Origin: JAEUKA01 sp035328405
GTDB lineage: Bacteria; Myxococcota_A; Polyangia; Palsa-1104; JAEUJZ01
Direction of reading: 5' to 3'
NCBI GenBank assembly: GCA_035328405.1
Contig: DAOLIT010000013.1
Location: forward strand, 22,792-86,791
DNA length: 64,000 nt
The translations under genes and the position numbers were made by a program. Under the pieces are notes generated by a model. That model saw nothing but the letters and a program-made list of their open reading frames with translations. It ran no database searches and was not told the origin of the DNA. Positions 45,768 to 54,303 of the stretch are shown here, piece by piece; position 1 is the first letter of the stretch; each line of letters opens with the position of its first letter.

Positions 45768-46136
45768 TTAGGAGCAGCCAGTCGCGATTTTCGTTCCGCC
45801 GCTGCACGTCAAACTCATGTTGCCCGAGACGGTGCAGCTTCCTGTGCAAGTGATGTTGCATGTTCCGCCTACACACGAAACATTCGATCCTGCGCCGACG
45901 GTGTGAGTGCAGCTTTTTCCGACGCACGAGACGTTGCAACTTGGCCCGCAGGAGCCCGTACACGTCGAACCCGCAGCGCAGTCAAAGTTGCAACCCGATG
46001 CGCCGGCAGAACACGCATCGAAAGCGCAGGTCGAGTTGGCCGGACACGCGCAATTGGTTCCGACGCAGACCGAAGAACCACAACCAGCAGCGCATAGGAG
46101 CAAGAAGGCGGAAAGGAACAGCGGTTTTTTGAACAT
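45768..46136 (-). CDS. Small Cys-rich lipoprotein
   Basis: Protein of 122 residues whose start ATG 46136 has GGAGG 8 bases upstream. Signal peptide ends in LLCAAGC (lipobox). The mature part is built of Cys pairs at short intervals (CVGTNCACPANSTC; CTGSCGPSCNVSC; CNITCTGSC) in a low-complexity Gly/Ser/Thr background, as seen in surface proteins with several disulfides. No catalytic motif. It precedes the EF-hand gene on the same strand and probably belongs to the same set of envelope genes. Confidence 0.6.
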   Translation of the reverse strand: MFKKPLFLSAFLLLCAAGCGSSVCVGTNCACPANSTCAFDACSAGASGCNFDCAAGSTCTGSCGPSCNVSCVGKSCTHTVGAGSNVSCVGGTCNITCTGSCTVSGNMSLTCSGGTKIATGCS

Positions 46137-46195
46137 GGGGTAATACCTCCGAAAAAGGGGGCCGTGGGTTTTGCAGGCGATTGCAGCAGAAACGG

Positions 46196-46239
46196 GGTTT
46201 TTGGCATCGCTGCTGCGCGACGAAAGGAGGCCAAAAACC
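46196..46239. repeat. 10-bp inverted repeat upstream of the Cys-rich lipoprotein gene
   Basis: GGTTTTTGGC at 46196-46205 and GCCAAAAACC at 46230-46239 are perfectly complementary with a 24-base loop, 60-104 bases upstream of ATG 46136. It could be a leader hairpin, an attenuator or an operator. No regulator is known. Confidence 0.5.
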
Positions 46240-46302
46240 GCATCCATCATACCGCTTATTGTTTTTGAGGAGGTACGACAAACAGGAAACAGACTGCGGG
46301 GA

Positions 46303-46683
46303 TCAGCGGATCAACATGTCCCAAGTGTCTGCGTCGGAAAATGGACCAGCACTCGCGTTTTGCACCAAACCATCGCGGGAAAACGTCGTGTCGATAACGT
46401 AAAAGGGCTCTCCCAAACGGTACGTCAAAAGGAGTGTTGCAGGGCCCTGGGACAGGTTTTCGGGGCACGCGACGGTGGTGGATTCGGCCTCAAAAACACC
46501 GACGCGAAACGTCAGTTCGGTCAGGCCGAGTTGGTCGCACGATACGTAGACGGGGCGGCATGCAGGTTCTTTGCTCGGATCGCAGCGCGTGATCGCTTCG
46601 GTGTGGAGCAAAAAGGAATGGCTGCCGACAGACGAACAAGCGACGGAAAAGAGCCCCGAAAGAAGCAGGAAAATCGCGCGCAT
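46303..46683 (-). CDS. Small lipoprotein, unknown function
   Basis: Protein of 126 residues starting at ATG 46683 (AAGGCGG just upstream). The signal peptide ends in FSVAC with Cys as likely lipid site. The remainder has three or four conserved-looking Cys (CRPVYVSCDQLGL; VACPEN) and beta-like segments. No family was recognised. 166 bases separate it from the Cys-rich lipoprotein on the same strand. Confidence 0.5.
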   Translation of the reverse strand: MRAIFLLLSGLFSVACSSVGSHSFLLHTEAITRCDPSKEPACRPVYVSCDQLGLTELTFRVGVFEAESTTVACPENLSQGPATLLLTYRLGEPFYVIDTTFSRDGLVQNASAGPFSDADTWDMLIR

Positions 46684-46776
46684 GCCGCCTTGTAACACAT
46701 GCTGGAATTTCTTTTCCCGAGTTTGTGCGCGGTTTCCTGCTGAAGCGCGCGGGGGCAGTGTGGCACCTTACCGGGC

Positions 46777-48336
46777 ATGCAGAGCGAGAAACAAAACGAA
46801 AAGCGAGTGGTTGTCATTGGTTCGGGTTTTGGCGGCTTGGCGGCGGCGATTCGGCTGCAAGCGCGCGGTTTCCAAGTCACGGTGCTGGAGCAGCGCGATC
46901 AACCCGGCGGACGCGCGAGCGTGTATCGAGACAAGGGTTTTGTGTTTGACGCTGGACCGACGGTGGTGACGGCACCCTACTTGTTCGAGGAACTGTTTTC
47001 GCTGTGTGGTCGGAAGATGGACGACTACTTACAACTGCTGCCGGTGAATCCGTTTTACAAAGTTCGTTTTCACGATGGGCGCTTCTTCGAGTATTGCGGC
47101 GACACAGACAAAATGGTCGAGCAAATCCGCGCGTGGAATCCCGAAGATGTAAATGGATATTTACGTTTTTTGGAGGAATCCGAACGTATTTTCCATGTTG
47201 GTTTCGAGCAGCTCGGCGACGTGCCATTTCACCGGGCGTTCGACATGTTGAAGATCGTTCCGCAAATGTTGAGGCTCCGTTCGCACTTGTCGGTGTATTC
47301 GCTGGTGAAGCGTTTTATAAAACACCCCGACTTGCGCGTGCTGATGTCCTTTCATCCGCTTCTCGTCGGTGCAAATCCGTTTCGGACGACCTCGATTTAT
47401 GCACTGATTCTGTTTTTGGAACGCAAATGGGGAGTCTGGTTCGCAAAGGGAGGAACGGGGGCGCTTGTGAAAGCGATGTGCGACCTGTTCGTCGAGCTGG
47501 GCGGCGAATTTCGGCTCAATGCTCGCGTCGAGGAGATCCTGACTTCATCCAGTGGACTTTCCCACAAAGTGCGCGGCGTACGGCTGGCGGGAGGCGCAGA
47601 AATCCCGGCCCACATTGTGGTCAGCAATGCGGACGCAGGGTTCACATACCGACACCTTTTGCCCGAGGATGTCCGTCGTCATTGGACCAACGAAAGGGTC
47701 GAAAACACGAGCTATTCGATGGGTCTGTTTGTCGCCTACTTTGGAACGGACAAGCGGTATGAAGACTGCGCGCACCACACGATTGCGCTGGGGCCCAGGT
47801 ATCGCGAGCTGCTCGATGACATTTTTTCGCACAAGCGGCTGGCAGAGGATTTTTCGCTGTACGTTCACAGGCCCACTGCGACGGATTTGTCTTTGGCACC
47901 AAACGGATGTGACACGTTTTATGTGTTGTCTCCGGTGCCGCATTTGGGGGCAGACAGACCGGTGGATTGGTCTCAGGAAGGGGAGCGATATCGCGACAAA
48001 ATTTTCTCTTTCCTGGAACAGAGCCTGCTGCCGGATTTGAAAAAACACATTGTGACGAGTCGGTTTGTGACTCCGAACCACTTTCGAGATGAACTGTCTT
48101 CTCTGTACGGTTCCGGTTTTTCGGTGGAACCGAGGCTTTTGCAGTCTGCGTACTTCCGTCCACACAACAAAAGCGAAGATGTGGATGGACTCTTTATCGT
48201 CGGAGGCGGCACACACCCTGGTGCCGGCATCCCAGGCGTACTTTCCACGGCAAAAGTAGTCGATCGGTTGATTCCCCGTTTGCCGGGTGCGCCGCAGGGT
48301 TCTCCCATCGCCGGTTCATACGCTGCCGATGTCTAA
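46777..48336 (+). CDS. crtI: Phytoene desaturase-type FAD oxidoreductase (CrtI)
   Basis: FAD-dependent desaturase of 519 residues for carotenoid synthesis, acting on phytoene at the membrane. The dinucleotide motif VVVIGSGFGGLAAAIRL is at residues 11-27, followed by QRDQPGGRAS and DAGPTVVT, and the C-terminal FAD-binding segment GGGTHPGAGIPGVLSTAKV. The family also includes neurosporene and lycopene-level desaturases, so the exact number of desaturation steps is not defined by sequence. The stop overlaps the crtB start by 8 bases, giving a crtI-crtB operon. crtE, cyclase and ketolase genes are not here. Confidence 0.93.
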   Translation: MQSEKQNEKRVVVIGSGFGGLAAAIRLQARGFQVTVLEQRDQPGGRASVYRDKGFVFDAGPTVVTAPYLFEELFSLCGRKMDDYLQLLPVNPFYKVRFHDGRFFEYCGDTDKMVEQIRAWNPEDVNGYLRFLEESERIFHVGFEQLGDVPFHRAFDMLKIVPQMLRLRSHLSVYSLVKRFIKHPDLRVLMSFHPLLVGANPFRTTSIYALILFLERKWGVWFAKGGTGALVKAMCDLFVELGGEFRLNARVEEILTSSSGLSHKVRGVRLAGGAEIPAHIVVSNADAGFTYRHLLPEDVRRHWTNERVENTSYSMGLFVAYFGTDKRYEDCAHHTIALGPRYRELLDDIFSHKRLAEDFSLYVHRPTATDLSLAPNGCDTFYVLSPVPHLGADRPVDWSQEGERYRDKIFSFLEQSLLPDLKKHIVTSRFVTPNHFRDELSSLYGSGFSVEPRLLQSAYFRPHNKSEDVDGLFIVGGGTHPGAGIPGVLSTAKVVDRLIPRLPGAPQGSPIAGSYAADV

Positions 48337-49384
48337 GAGTGCGCTCGCGCTGCGACAAAAAGGAGAACTTTCGATTGCCGCAGCGGACCTTGTTTTGTGT
48401 CAGCAACACATCGCGCGGCACAGCAAGAGTTTCTATTTGTCGTCGCTGCTTTTGCCAAAACACGTTCGGTATGAGGCGTGGGCTCTGTATGCGTTTTGTC
48501 GTCAGGCGGACGATGCCGTGGATGGCGAAAATCCGGGCGACGGAACAGTGCCCAAACAAGCGCCAGAGCAGGCCGCCCAACTTCAGGCCGTCGCGCGACT
48601 GCGTGAAAAACTTGCTGCTGTGTACCAAAAAGCACCGGGAGAGGGTCCGCACCACGCCATCGACCGCGCATTTTTTGCGGTGGTTGAGCGGACCCACATG
48701 CCGCGCGAGCTCCCATCGCGTGTGCTCGATGGGATGGAACAGGATGCGATCGGCCAAACGTATCCCACCTGGGAAACGCTGTATTCCTATTGTTTCAATG
48801 TCGCCTCCACCGTCGGGCTGATGATGACGTGTGTGATGGGCCACATCGCTCCTCCTGAACAGAAAGGGGAGGTTCTTTTGCGCGCGTCCGATTTGGGGGT
48901 CGCGATGCAACTGACGAACATTGCTCGCGATGTGGGCGAGGATGCGCGTCGAGGGCGAGTGTATTTGCCAGAAGAACTTTTGCGCAAACACGGTCTTTCC
49001 TCTGCGCAGGTCCTTTCGCAAGCAGCAGGTCGGGAGTCTGCGAGTCCATCTCTTCGCGCTGTTGTGAAAGAACTTTTGTCCGTTGCAGACAGACACTACG
49101 AGGCGGCAGAAAGGGGGATTTTTCTTCTCCCGACCTCTGTTCGATGGGCGATCCGTTCAGCGAGTCGCGTCTATCAGCGCATCGGTCAAAAAGTCGCCGC
49201 GCAAGGGTATGACACCCTGAATCGGCGAGCGCGTGTGTCGTTGTTCCACAAACTGTGGCTTCTGAGTTGCGCCTATGTTTCGGGTCTCATTTCCGTCGGA
49301 AAAAAAGCAACGGATACGTTTCACACAGGGCCAAAAGATGCGCTTCTGTCCCAGTATGTGAAAGAAGTACGGTTGCTCCCCTGA
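48329..49384 (+). CDS. crtB: Phytoene synthase (CrtB)
   Basis: Head-to-head prenyl transferase of 351 residues that condenses two geranylgeranyl diphosphates to phytoene. Both Asp-rich metal motifs are present: RQADDAVDGE near residues 55-65 and NIARDVGEDARRGRVYLP in the second half; YCFNVASTVG is also typical. ATG 48329 is used because it overlaps the crtI stop in the usual way; an in-frame start 42 bases earlier lies deeper in crtI. The C-terminal tail ends 4 bases from the convergent RNA methyltransferase stop. Confidence 0.94.
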   Translation: MSKSALALRQKGELSIAAADLVLCQQHIARHSKSFYLSSLLLPKHVRYEAWALYAFCRQADDAVDGENPGDGTVPKQAPEQAAQLQAVARLREKLAAVYQKAPGEGPHHAIDRAFFAVVERTHMPRELPSRVLDGMEQDAIGQTYPTWETLYSYCFNVASTVGLMMTCVMGHIAPPEQKGEVLLRASDLGVAMQLTNIARDVGEDARRGRVYLPEELLRKHGLSSAQVLSQAAGRESASPSLRAVVKELLSVADRHYEAAERGIFLLPTSVRWAIRSASRVYQRIGQKVAAQGYDTLNRRARVSLFHKLWLLSCAYVSGLISVGKKATDTFHTGPKDALLSQYVKEVRLLP

Positions 49385-49388
49385 CGGC

Positions 49389-50645
49389 TCAATACAGATC
49401 GAAACGGAGAAGGCGACTTTCGAGCATTCCGTTGAACAGAGGGTGGCGTTCCGAAGCCCGCAGACCGATCTGTTTTGCCATCGCCAAATTGGCCGTAAAT
49501 ACATAGGCGCGGTAGCCCACAAAACGTCGTTTCAGCGTGTCTCCGAGGGCACGATACAGCTCGGCCAGTTCGGTGTTTTGCCCAAGCCGTTCACCATAGG
49601 GAGGGTTGCAGAGCACGATGCCCGGTTCCGAGGGCGGAGGTCGTGCGTCCCGGAAATCGCAAGTTCCAAGCTGGAAAAAGCCGGGAAGACCGGCTCTGTT
49701 CAGGTTTCGGGTCGCTCCTTTGATGGCAGCGGAATTCACATCCGAGCCGAATAGGAACACGCCATCCGCCAAAGAGACGTTTGCTTTTGCCTCGGCCTTG
49801 ATCGCTTGCCAAAGCCGCGCATCGAAATCGCGCCAACGCATAAAACCGAACTCGCGGTGAAGGCCGGGGGCCACCCCGAGCGCGGACAAACCAGCCTCGG
49901 CGAGCAGGGTGCCGCTGCCGCAAAACAGATCGACAATCGGCGCAAGGTGTTTGCGTGTGGGGGAAGTGGGATGGAGTACGGTGGTGTGGACCGCCTCCTT
50001 TCCATGTGTGCTGCAATTTCCCGAATCCACAGTCAGCGCATACAGGGCCGCAGCCAAATTTTCTTTGAGCGGCGCGGGCCCCGCTTGTTCGCGATATCCG
50101 CGCTGATGGAGAGGTGGATCGGAACTGTCTGCTGCGACCAGAACACGCGGTTCACCTTGCTTTTGGTAGAGTTGCACGTTGATCCGCAGGTTCGGGCGCT
50201 GGGTTTCCACGCTCGGCCTCCGACCCAGACGATCTCGAAATCGATCCACGACGGCATCCTTGGTTTTTTGCGCCGTGAACATCGTGTTGGTCAGTGCCTT
50301 GGTTTCCCCGTTGGCATTGACGGCGAGCGTTCCCTTGGGAGACAAAAATTCCTCCCACGGCAGAGCGCGCACTGCTTCGTACAGATCGTCGGGATGGTCG
50401 CACCGAGAGTCGCCTAGCACGCGGAGCACTCTCGAGGCGCACCGCAAATTCAGATTCGCTCTGTACAGCGCAGCCAGGTCGCCTGAAAAAGAAACCGCAG
50501 ACGACCACAGCTCGACATCGGACACGCCAGGCAAAGCCAGAAGCTCAGCAGCGACGAGAGACTCGGTGTTTCGAGGACAAAGAGCCAAGTAGCGAGGTCT
50601 TTGGGATGTACCTTTCGCCAAACGGGGTTTTTTGGCCAGGGTCAT
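49389..50645 (-). CDS. THUMP-type 23S rRNA/tRNA methyltransferase (RlmL-like)
   Basis: Protein of 418 residues with an N-terminal RNA-binding part (about 17-160, including a region like THUMP: LYRANLNLRCASRVLRVLG) and a Rossmann methyltransferase domain. Motif I is VDLFCGSGTLLAEAGL and the catalytic motif IV is VLCNPPYGERLG, the NPPY typical of N6-adenine or N2-guanine RNA methyltransferases. RlmL-type enzymes modify 23S rRNA G2445; the second methyltransferase half of fused RlmKL is absent. ATG 50645 follows GAGGAAAC at 7 bases. Convergent with crtB. Confidence 0.85.
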   Translation of the reverse strand: MTLAKKPRLAKGTSQRPRYLALCPRNTESLVAAELLALPGVSDVELWSSAVSFSGDLAALYRANLNLRCASRVLRVLGDSRCDHPDDLYEAVRALPWEEFLSPKGTLAVNANGETKALTNTMFTAQKTKDAVVDRFRDRLGRRPSVETQRPNLRINVQLYQKQGEPRVLVAADSSDPPLHQRGYREQAGPAPLKENLAAALYALTVDSGNCSTHGKEAVHTTVLHPTSPTRKHLAPIVDLFCGSGTLLAEAGLSALGVAPGLHREFGFMRWRDFDARLWQAIKAEAKANVSLADGVFLFGSDVNSAAIKGATRNLNRAGLPGFFQLGTCDFRDARPPPSEPGIVLCNPPYGERLGQNTELAELYRALGDTLKRRFVGYRAYVFTANLAMAKQIGLRASERHPLFNGMLESRLLRFDLY

Positions 50646-50811
50646 CGTCGTGTTTCCTCGTGCATGGTTTTTCGCGGACTTTAGGAATGGCTGGTTCCAA
50701 AAGTCAACGATTGTCCGACGAACTCGAAGACACAGGGGGGATTTTTCCCGTGAGGTTCGTGATGCGATTCCGGCGTGCGACTTTTCGGGCGGGGAACGAG
50801 CGGTTCGTGTT

Positions 50812-50825
50812 TATGATGCGACGTT
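50812..50825 (+). promoter_or_regulatory. Start-proximal -10 element of the prenyltransferase gene
   Basis: TATGAT at 50812-50817 lies 8 bases before GTG 50826, so the transcript would start within a few bases of the start codon. No Shine-Dalgarno is present. The rest of the 180-base upstream region shows nothing else. Confidence 0.35.
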
Positions 50826-51740
50826 GTGTCAGACGCTCACAAAAAACCGCGCCCGTTGGTTCTTTCGTTGCTTTTGGCGCTGCGACCGAAGCAGTGGACC
50901 AAGAATGTTCTTCTGTACGCGGGCTTTTTGTTCACCCTCAACAAGAAGTGGCATTTGGGGGAACCGAGCATGTGGCAGGCGCTGGGTCGAGCGACGCTCG
51001 CGATGCTTGTGTTCACGGCGTTGGCGTCGGGCATTTATCTGCTCAATGACGTAAAAGACCTTTCGCATGACAAACTTCATCCGCAAAAACGGCACCGCCC
51101 TATCGCGTCGGGACATGTGCCCTTGTGGTTGGCTGTGGGGGGGGCTGCTTTTTTGGAAGGCGTGGGCCTGTGCGGCGCGTTTTTGTTGAATCCGGCATTC
51201 GGGTGGGTTGCGGCGCTGTACGTGCTGCTTCAGCTTGCGTACACGGGTGCGTTGAAACACATGGTGATCATCGACGTGTTCGTGCTGGCGTCGGGCTTTG
51301 TGTTGCGCGCAGTGAGCGGGGTGCTCGTGCTGTCGGCGTATGTGTCTCCGTGGCTGTACATCGTGACGTTTTTGGGAGCACTGTTTCTCGGGCTCTGCAA
51401 ACGGCGGCACGAGCTTTCTCTGTTGGAAGGGGAGGCGGGAAAGCATCGGCAAAGCCTGTCGCATTACTCGATGGAGCTTTTGGATCAGATGATCGGAATC
51501 GTGACGGCGAGCACCATCATGGCGTACTCCCTGTACACGTTTTCGGCGCAAGGCTTGCCGCAAAATCACTTGATGATGCTGACGATTCCGCACGTCCTGT
51601 ACGGAATGTTGCGGTACCTGTATTTGGTCCACATGCACAAACTCGGGGGTAGTCCCGAGGAGATCCTTCTGCGCGACCGACCGATTCTGTTCGTGCTCTT
51701 TTTGTGGGCCGGAACCGCAGCGGTTGTTTTGGCGCGCTAG
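50826..51740 (+). CDS. UbiA-family decaprenyl-phosphate phosphoribosyltransferase-like protein
   Basis: Membrane prenyltransferase of 304 residues with about eight segments. The signature NDVKDLSHDKLHPQKRHRP, with two Asp-rich motifs and KRxRP, matches the DPPR synthases that transfer phosphoribose from PRPP to polyprenyl phosphate, first step of decaprenyl-phosphoryl-arabinose synthesis; a second motif LGLCKRRHEL is seen later. In a Gram-negative, the final product would be an arabinose-decorated glycan. GTG 50826 is the only plausible start. It converges on rsmG with a 4-base overlap. Confidence 0.8.
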   Translation: MSDAHKKPRPLVLSLLLALRPKQWTKNVLLYAGFLFTLNKKWHLGEPSMWQALGRATLAMLVFTALASGIYLLNDVKDLSHDKLHPQKRHRPIASGHVPLWLAVGGAAFLEGVGLCGAFLLNPAFGWVAALYVLLQLAYTGALKHMVIIDVFVLASGFVLRAVSGVLVLSAYVSPWLYIVTFLGALFLGLCKRRHELSLLEGEAGKHRQSLSHYSMELLDQMIGIVTASTIMAYSLYTFSAQGLPQNHLMMLTIPHVLYGMLRYLYLVHMHKLGGSPEEILLRDRPILFVLFLWAGTAAVVLAR

Positions 51741-52414
51741 ACAGAAGTCGGGGGTTCGATGGGAGGGCGATAGGTGTAGGCGAGCACCCGATGTGTGGTT
51801 TTGTCGTCCACATCGTAGGTTCGATCCAGCTTGAGCGTCAGGGTCGGCGACACCGATGGAAGCTTCTCGCTGGCTTGTGTCATGGCGTACACAAAACCGC
51901 CTTCGACGAGAAGTTTTTGTCCCAAGCGCAACCAGTCGGGCAGAGGCAAAACCGCGCGTGAAACGACCACACCGAACCGTTCTTGGATGAAGTTCGCGTC
52001 GTCGGACAAAACCCGGTACGACAGCCCAAGTTCGCGGCGCAGGGCCAGCAAGAACGCATTTTTTTTTCCAATGCGCTCACACAACGTGACTTCGTAGTCT
52101 TTTCGGAACAGCGCACAGAGCACGCCCGGAAAACCCGCGCCGCTGCCGACATCAAGGAGTGTCGGCGTCGGGACCGCATTCGATGGTGGCAAAAAACTTG
52201 CGAGGGCCAGGCTGTCCAAAAAATGTCGCCGGACGATTTGCTCTGGATCGCGAATCGCGGTCAGGTTGATCGCTTTGCCCCACTCTCCGAGCAGCTCTGC
52301 ATACCGTTTGAGCGCACGAATGTGATCCGGCGAAACAGAAACCCCGCTCCACAGCGCGTGTGCGGAAAGGAGCGGCAGAAACTCGGCGAACGCCTCAGCC
52401 GGCAAGTCCTGCAT
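51737..52414 (-). CDS. rsmG: 16S rRNA (guanine527-N7)-methyltransferase RsmG
   Basis: Enzyme of 225 residues. The motif LLDVGSGAGFPGVLCALF (motif I) is diagnostic, followed by LCERIGKKNAFLLALRREL and the conserved VVSRAVLPLPDWL. An N-terminal helical part includes LLGEWGKAINLTAIRDPEQIVRRHFLDSL, typical for RsmG. It methylates N7 of G527 in 16S rRNA, and its loss confers low-level streptomycin resistance. Its start overlaps the end of the Cys-rich gene by 20 bases, so it is the last gene of a GntR-CysRich-rsmG transcript. Confidence 0.94.
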   Translation of the reverse strand: MQDLPAEAFAEFLPLLSAHALWSGVSVSPDHIRALKRYAELLGEWGKAINLTAIRDPEQIVRRHFLDSLALASFLPPSNAVPTPTLLDVGSGAGFPGVLCALFRKDYEVTLCERIGKKNAFLLALRRELGLSYRVLSDDANFIQERFGVVVSRAVLPLPDWLRLGQKLLVEGGFVYAMTQASEKLPSVSPTLTLKLDRTYDVDDKTTHRVLAYTYRPPIEPPTSV

Positions 52415-53015
52415 CGCTGCTGCTTAGATCTGCCGCGCCACCGTCCGAAATCGGTAAACCCGCGTCGCCCGTGCCTGCGTCAGTAGACGGAGTGCAACAT
52501 CGGCTTTTTTCAAAGGGGCAGGCTGTTTTGCCGCCGCCCGTTTGATGTTGCGGAAAACTGACGTTGGCGTCGTCGCAGGATTTTCCCTCGGGAACGCAAA
52601 AACCGGTTGTCGGACAATCAGGACCGCGCGCGACACAAACTGCCTCGGGCACCAGGCACCGGGCTTCCAAATCCGGCGATGTGGGCACATATGCACCGCA
52701 AATCGCAGCGGCTTCTCGGGCGCTCGGTGGATTGTTTGCGTCGGTCGGCGTCCACGTCCCCGGACGGTCGCTTTCGCCAGGTTTGTACACCAGACGGCAC
52801 CCAGGGCCGCCCGCACAGCTATCGCATTGCCCGGCCAACGCACCCGTTTTGCGGACCAGATAACAGGCACGCGGAAAACTGCACAGACCCAAAACTGCCG
52901 GGTTCAGCCCCGGCGTCGTCGAGCTGCTTTCGCAATAGACGCCCAGCACGCAAGCCACCACCAGGCCCACGCCGAGAAAAAAACGCTTGTTGGTTTTGCG
53001 TCGCAAAAAGGACAT
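52395..53015 (-). CDS. Cys-rich secreted protein
   Basis: Protein of 206 residues from ATG 53015 (an in-frame start three codons earlier is possible). A hydrophobic signal segment ends in LGVYCE, a poor lipobox. The mature part has about 16 Cys in groups (CDSCAGGPGCRLVYK; CVARGPDCPTTGFCVPEGKSC; SRCCTPSTDAG) with an Asp/Gly/Ala-rich tail; this pattern is frequent in myxobacterial cell-surface proteins. No function assigned. It lies between the GntR regulator and rsmG, 16 bases after the former. Confidence 0.55.
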   Translation of the reverse strand: MSFLRRKTNKRFFLGVGLVVACVLGVYCESSSTTPGLNPAVLGLCSFPRACYLVRKTGALAGQCDSCAGGPGCRLVYKPGESDRPGTWTPTDANNPPSAREAAAICGAYVPTSPDLEARCLVPEAVCVARGPDCPTTGFCVPEGKSCDDANVSFPQHQTGGGKTACPFEKSRCCTPSTDAGTGDAGLPISDGGAADLSSSDAGLAG

Positions 53016-53031
53016 GGACAGCACGCCTTCT

Positions 53032-53778
53032 CTACGAAGGAGTGTTTGCGCGACGATCTTCTGCTCGAAGCGATGCCAAAAGTTGCTGCAAAAGCTGCTC
53101 AGCTTGCTGCATGTAGTCGCTCACCGCTTTCGTCGTGCGTGTGGCGTCCTTCGCTTTCAGACCGGCAATCACGTCGCGATGACACTTTCTTTGCACCGCT
53201 GGAGACGGTGTGACCTGCGCAAAAAAAGCTGCGTGTGCCTGCACGGCCATCCGAATCGTATTGATGAGCAGCTGGAACACGCGGTTTCTGGCCGCGCGCG
53301 TCAGTTCAACGTAGAACTCAAAATCCAACTTGAGAAGCTCGTCGGGCGACGACTCGGAATCCGCCTTTTGCGCGATTTCTTCCAAGCGAGCCCAATCCTC
53401 CGGCGCGGCGCGCGAGGCCGCCATCTCTGCCACATTGCAAGCAAAGATACGTCGGAACTCTGCCACATCGCTGAGCACATCCGCATTCGGGATGCCGTCT
53501 GCGGTGCCGGTTACCAAGTGCGACACAAGCTCGACGCCCGCAGTCTCCATAAAAGGAAGAACGCGCGTTCCGTCGCCCTGACGAGTTCGGACCAGGCCCA
53601 TTTGTTCGAGCGACTTGATGGCCTCTCGAAGAGAGGCTCGGTTCACACCCAAATCCTCAGCCAATTTGCGTTCGGGCGGAAGCTTGTCACCGACGCCGTA
53701 GGAACCTCGAAGAATCAAGTTGCGGAGCTGCTGAACAATCTCCTCCGCGACACGAAGTTTGCCGATGGGTTTCAACAT
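53032..53778 (-). CDS. GntR-family (FadR/FCD-type) transcriptional regulator
   Basis: Regulator of 248 residues with an N-terminal winged helix-turn-helix (VGDKLPPERKLAEDLGVNRA, then SLREAIKSLEQMGLV) and a C-terminal all-helical FCD domain (about 95-225; EFRRIFACNVAEMAA; DFEFYVELTRAARN) where a metabolite or Zn-bound carboxylate would bind; His residues of the classical metal triad are partly replaced. FCD regulators usually repress sugar-acid or fatty-acid genes. Start ATG 53778 is leaderless-compatible (-10 TAGGCT 7 bases upstream). The neighbouring Cys-rich gene is its first downstream partner; target unknown. Confidence 0.88.
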   Translation of the reverse strand: MLKPIGKLRVAEEIVQQLRNLILRGSYGVGDKLPPERKLAEDLGVNRASLREAIKSLEQMGLVRTRQGDGTRVLPFMETAGVELVSHLVTGTADGIPNADVLSDVAEFRRIFACNVAEMAASRAAPEDWARLEEIAQKADSESSPDELLKLDFEFYVELTRAARNRVFQLLINTIRMAVQAHAAFFAQVTPSPAVQRKCHRDVIAGLKAKDATRTTKAVSDYMQQAEQLLQQLLASLRAEDRRANTPS

Positions 53779-53784
53779 TTGCGG

Positions 53785-53814
53785 CAGCCTACCAGTTTTG
53801 GAAAAACCGGAACA
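53785..53814 (-). promoter_or_regulatory. Promoter of the GntR gene with near-leaderless start
   Basis: On the minus strand TTGTTC is followed after 18 bases by TAGGCT, whose end is 7 bases before ATG 53778. The predicted transcription start therefore coincides with the start codon. Confidence 0.4.
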
Positions 53815-53881
53815 ACTACAAAAACGCAAACGCGACCACCCAAACGTCCCCTTAAGCCGGTGTCTTGTATGTTTCCCTACA

Positions 53882-54238
53882 TTAGTGCAGGACCGTTCGC
53901 AGACGTGGGATTCCCATTCCCGTGGTTAGGTCCACTTCGCTTTCAAAGGAGCCCAACCGAAGACCCATTCCCGTGAGTCTCCGAACACCACCTTTCCCGT
54001 CGGAAAAATTGAAAAAGTAGTGATTCTTGACCTCTCCGTGTGCCAGCACGCGCACTTGCGAACCGGGCAGGAAGAAGTACACCGCAACCGGGGTTCCCAA
54101 AGGCAGCGGCGATCGAACTTCGACCATCATGCCGCCTTCCGATACGTTCCGCGCAATCGCAGAGATTTCGCCATGTTGCTCTGAGCGCAGCGTGACCGGA
54201 AAGGCTTTGTCGAGTCGGGAAAAGCGTCTGTTTTCCAC
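53882..54238 (-). CDS. PilZ-domain protein
   Basis: Single-domain PilZ protein of 118 residues, a c-di-GMP receptor family. ENRRFSRLDKAFPV carries the RxxxR motif (Arg-rich N-terminal switch), and NVSEGGMMVEV matches the (D/N)xSxxG motif; the Asp is replaced by Asn, which is common in functional members. Short, with no further domains, it probably controls motility or polymer output by protein interaction. GTG 54238 is the start; there is no clear ribosome site. Confidence 0.85.
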   Translation of the reverse strand: MENRRFSRLDKAFPVTLRSEQHGEISAIARNVSEGGMMVEVRSPLPLGTPVAVYFFLPGSQVRVLAHGEVKNHYFFNFSDGKGGVRRLTGMGLRLGSFESEVDLTTGMGIPRLRTVLH

Positions 54239-54303
54239 TCGAGAAGGCGGCCCCGATGGTATGTGAGCGCGAGTTCTGTGTGCGATCGGACTGCGACCGT
54301 TTG

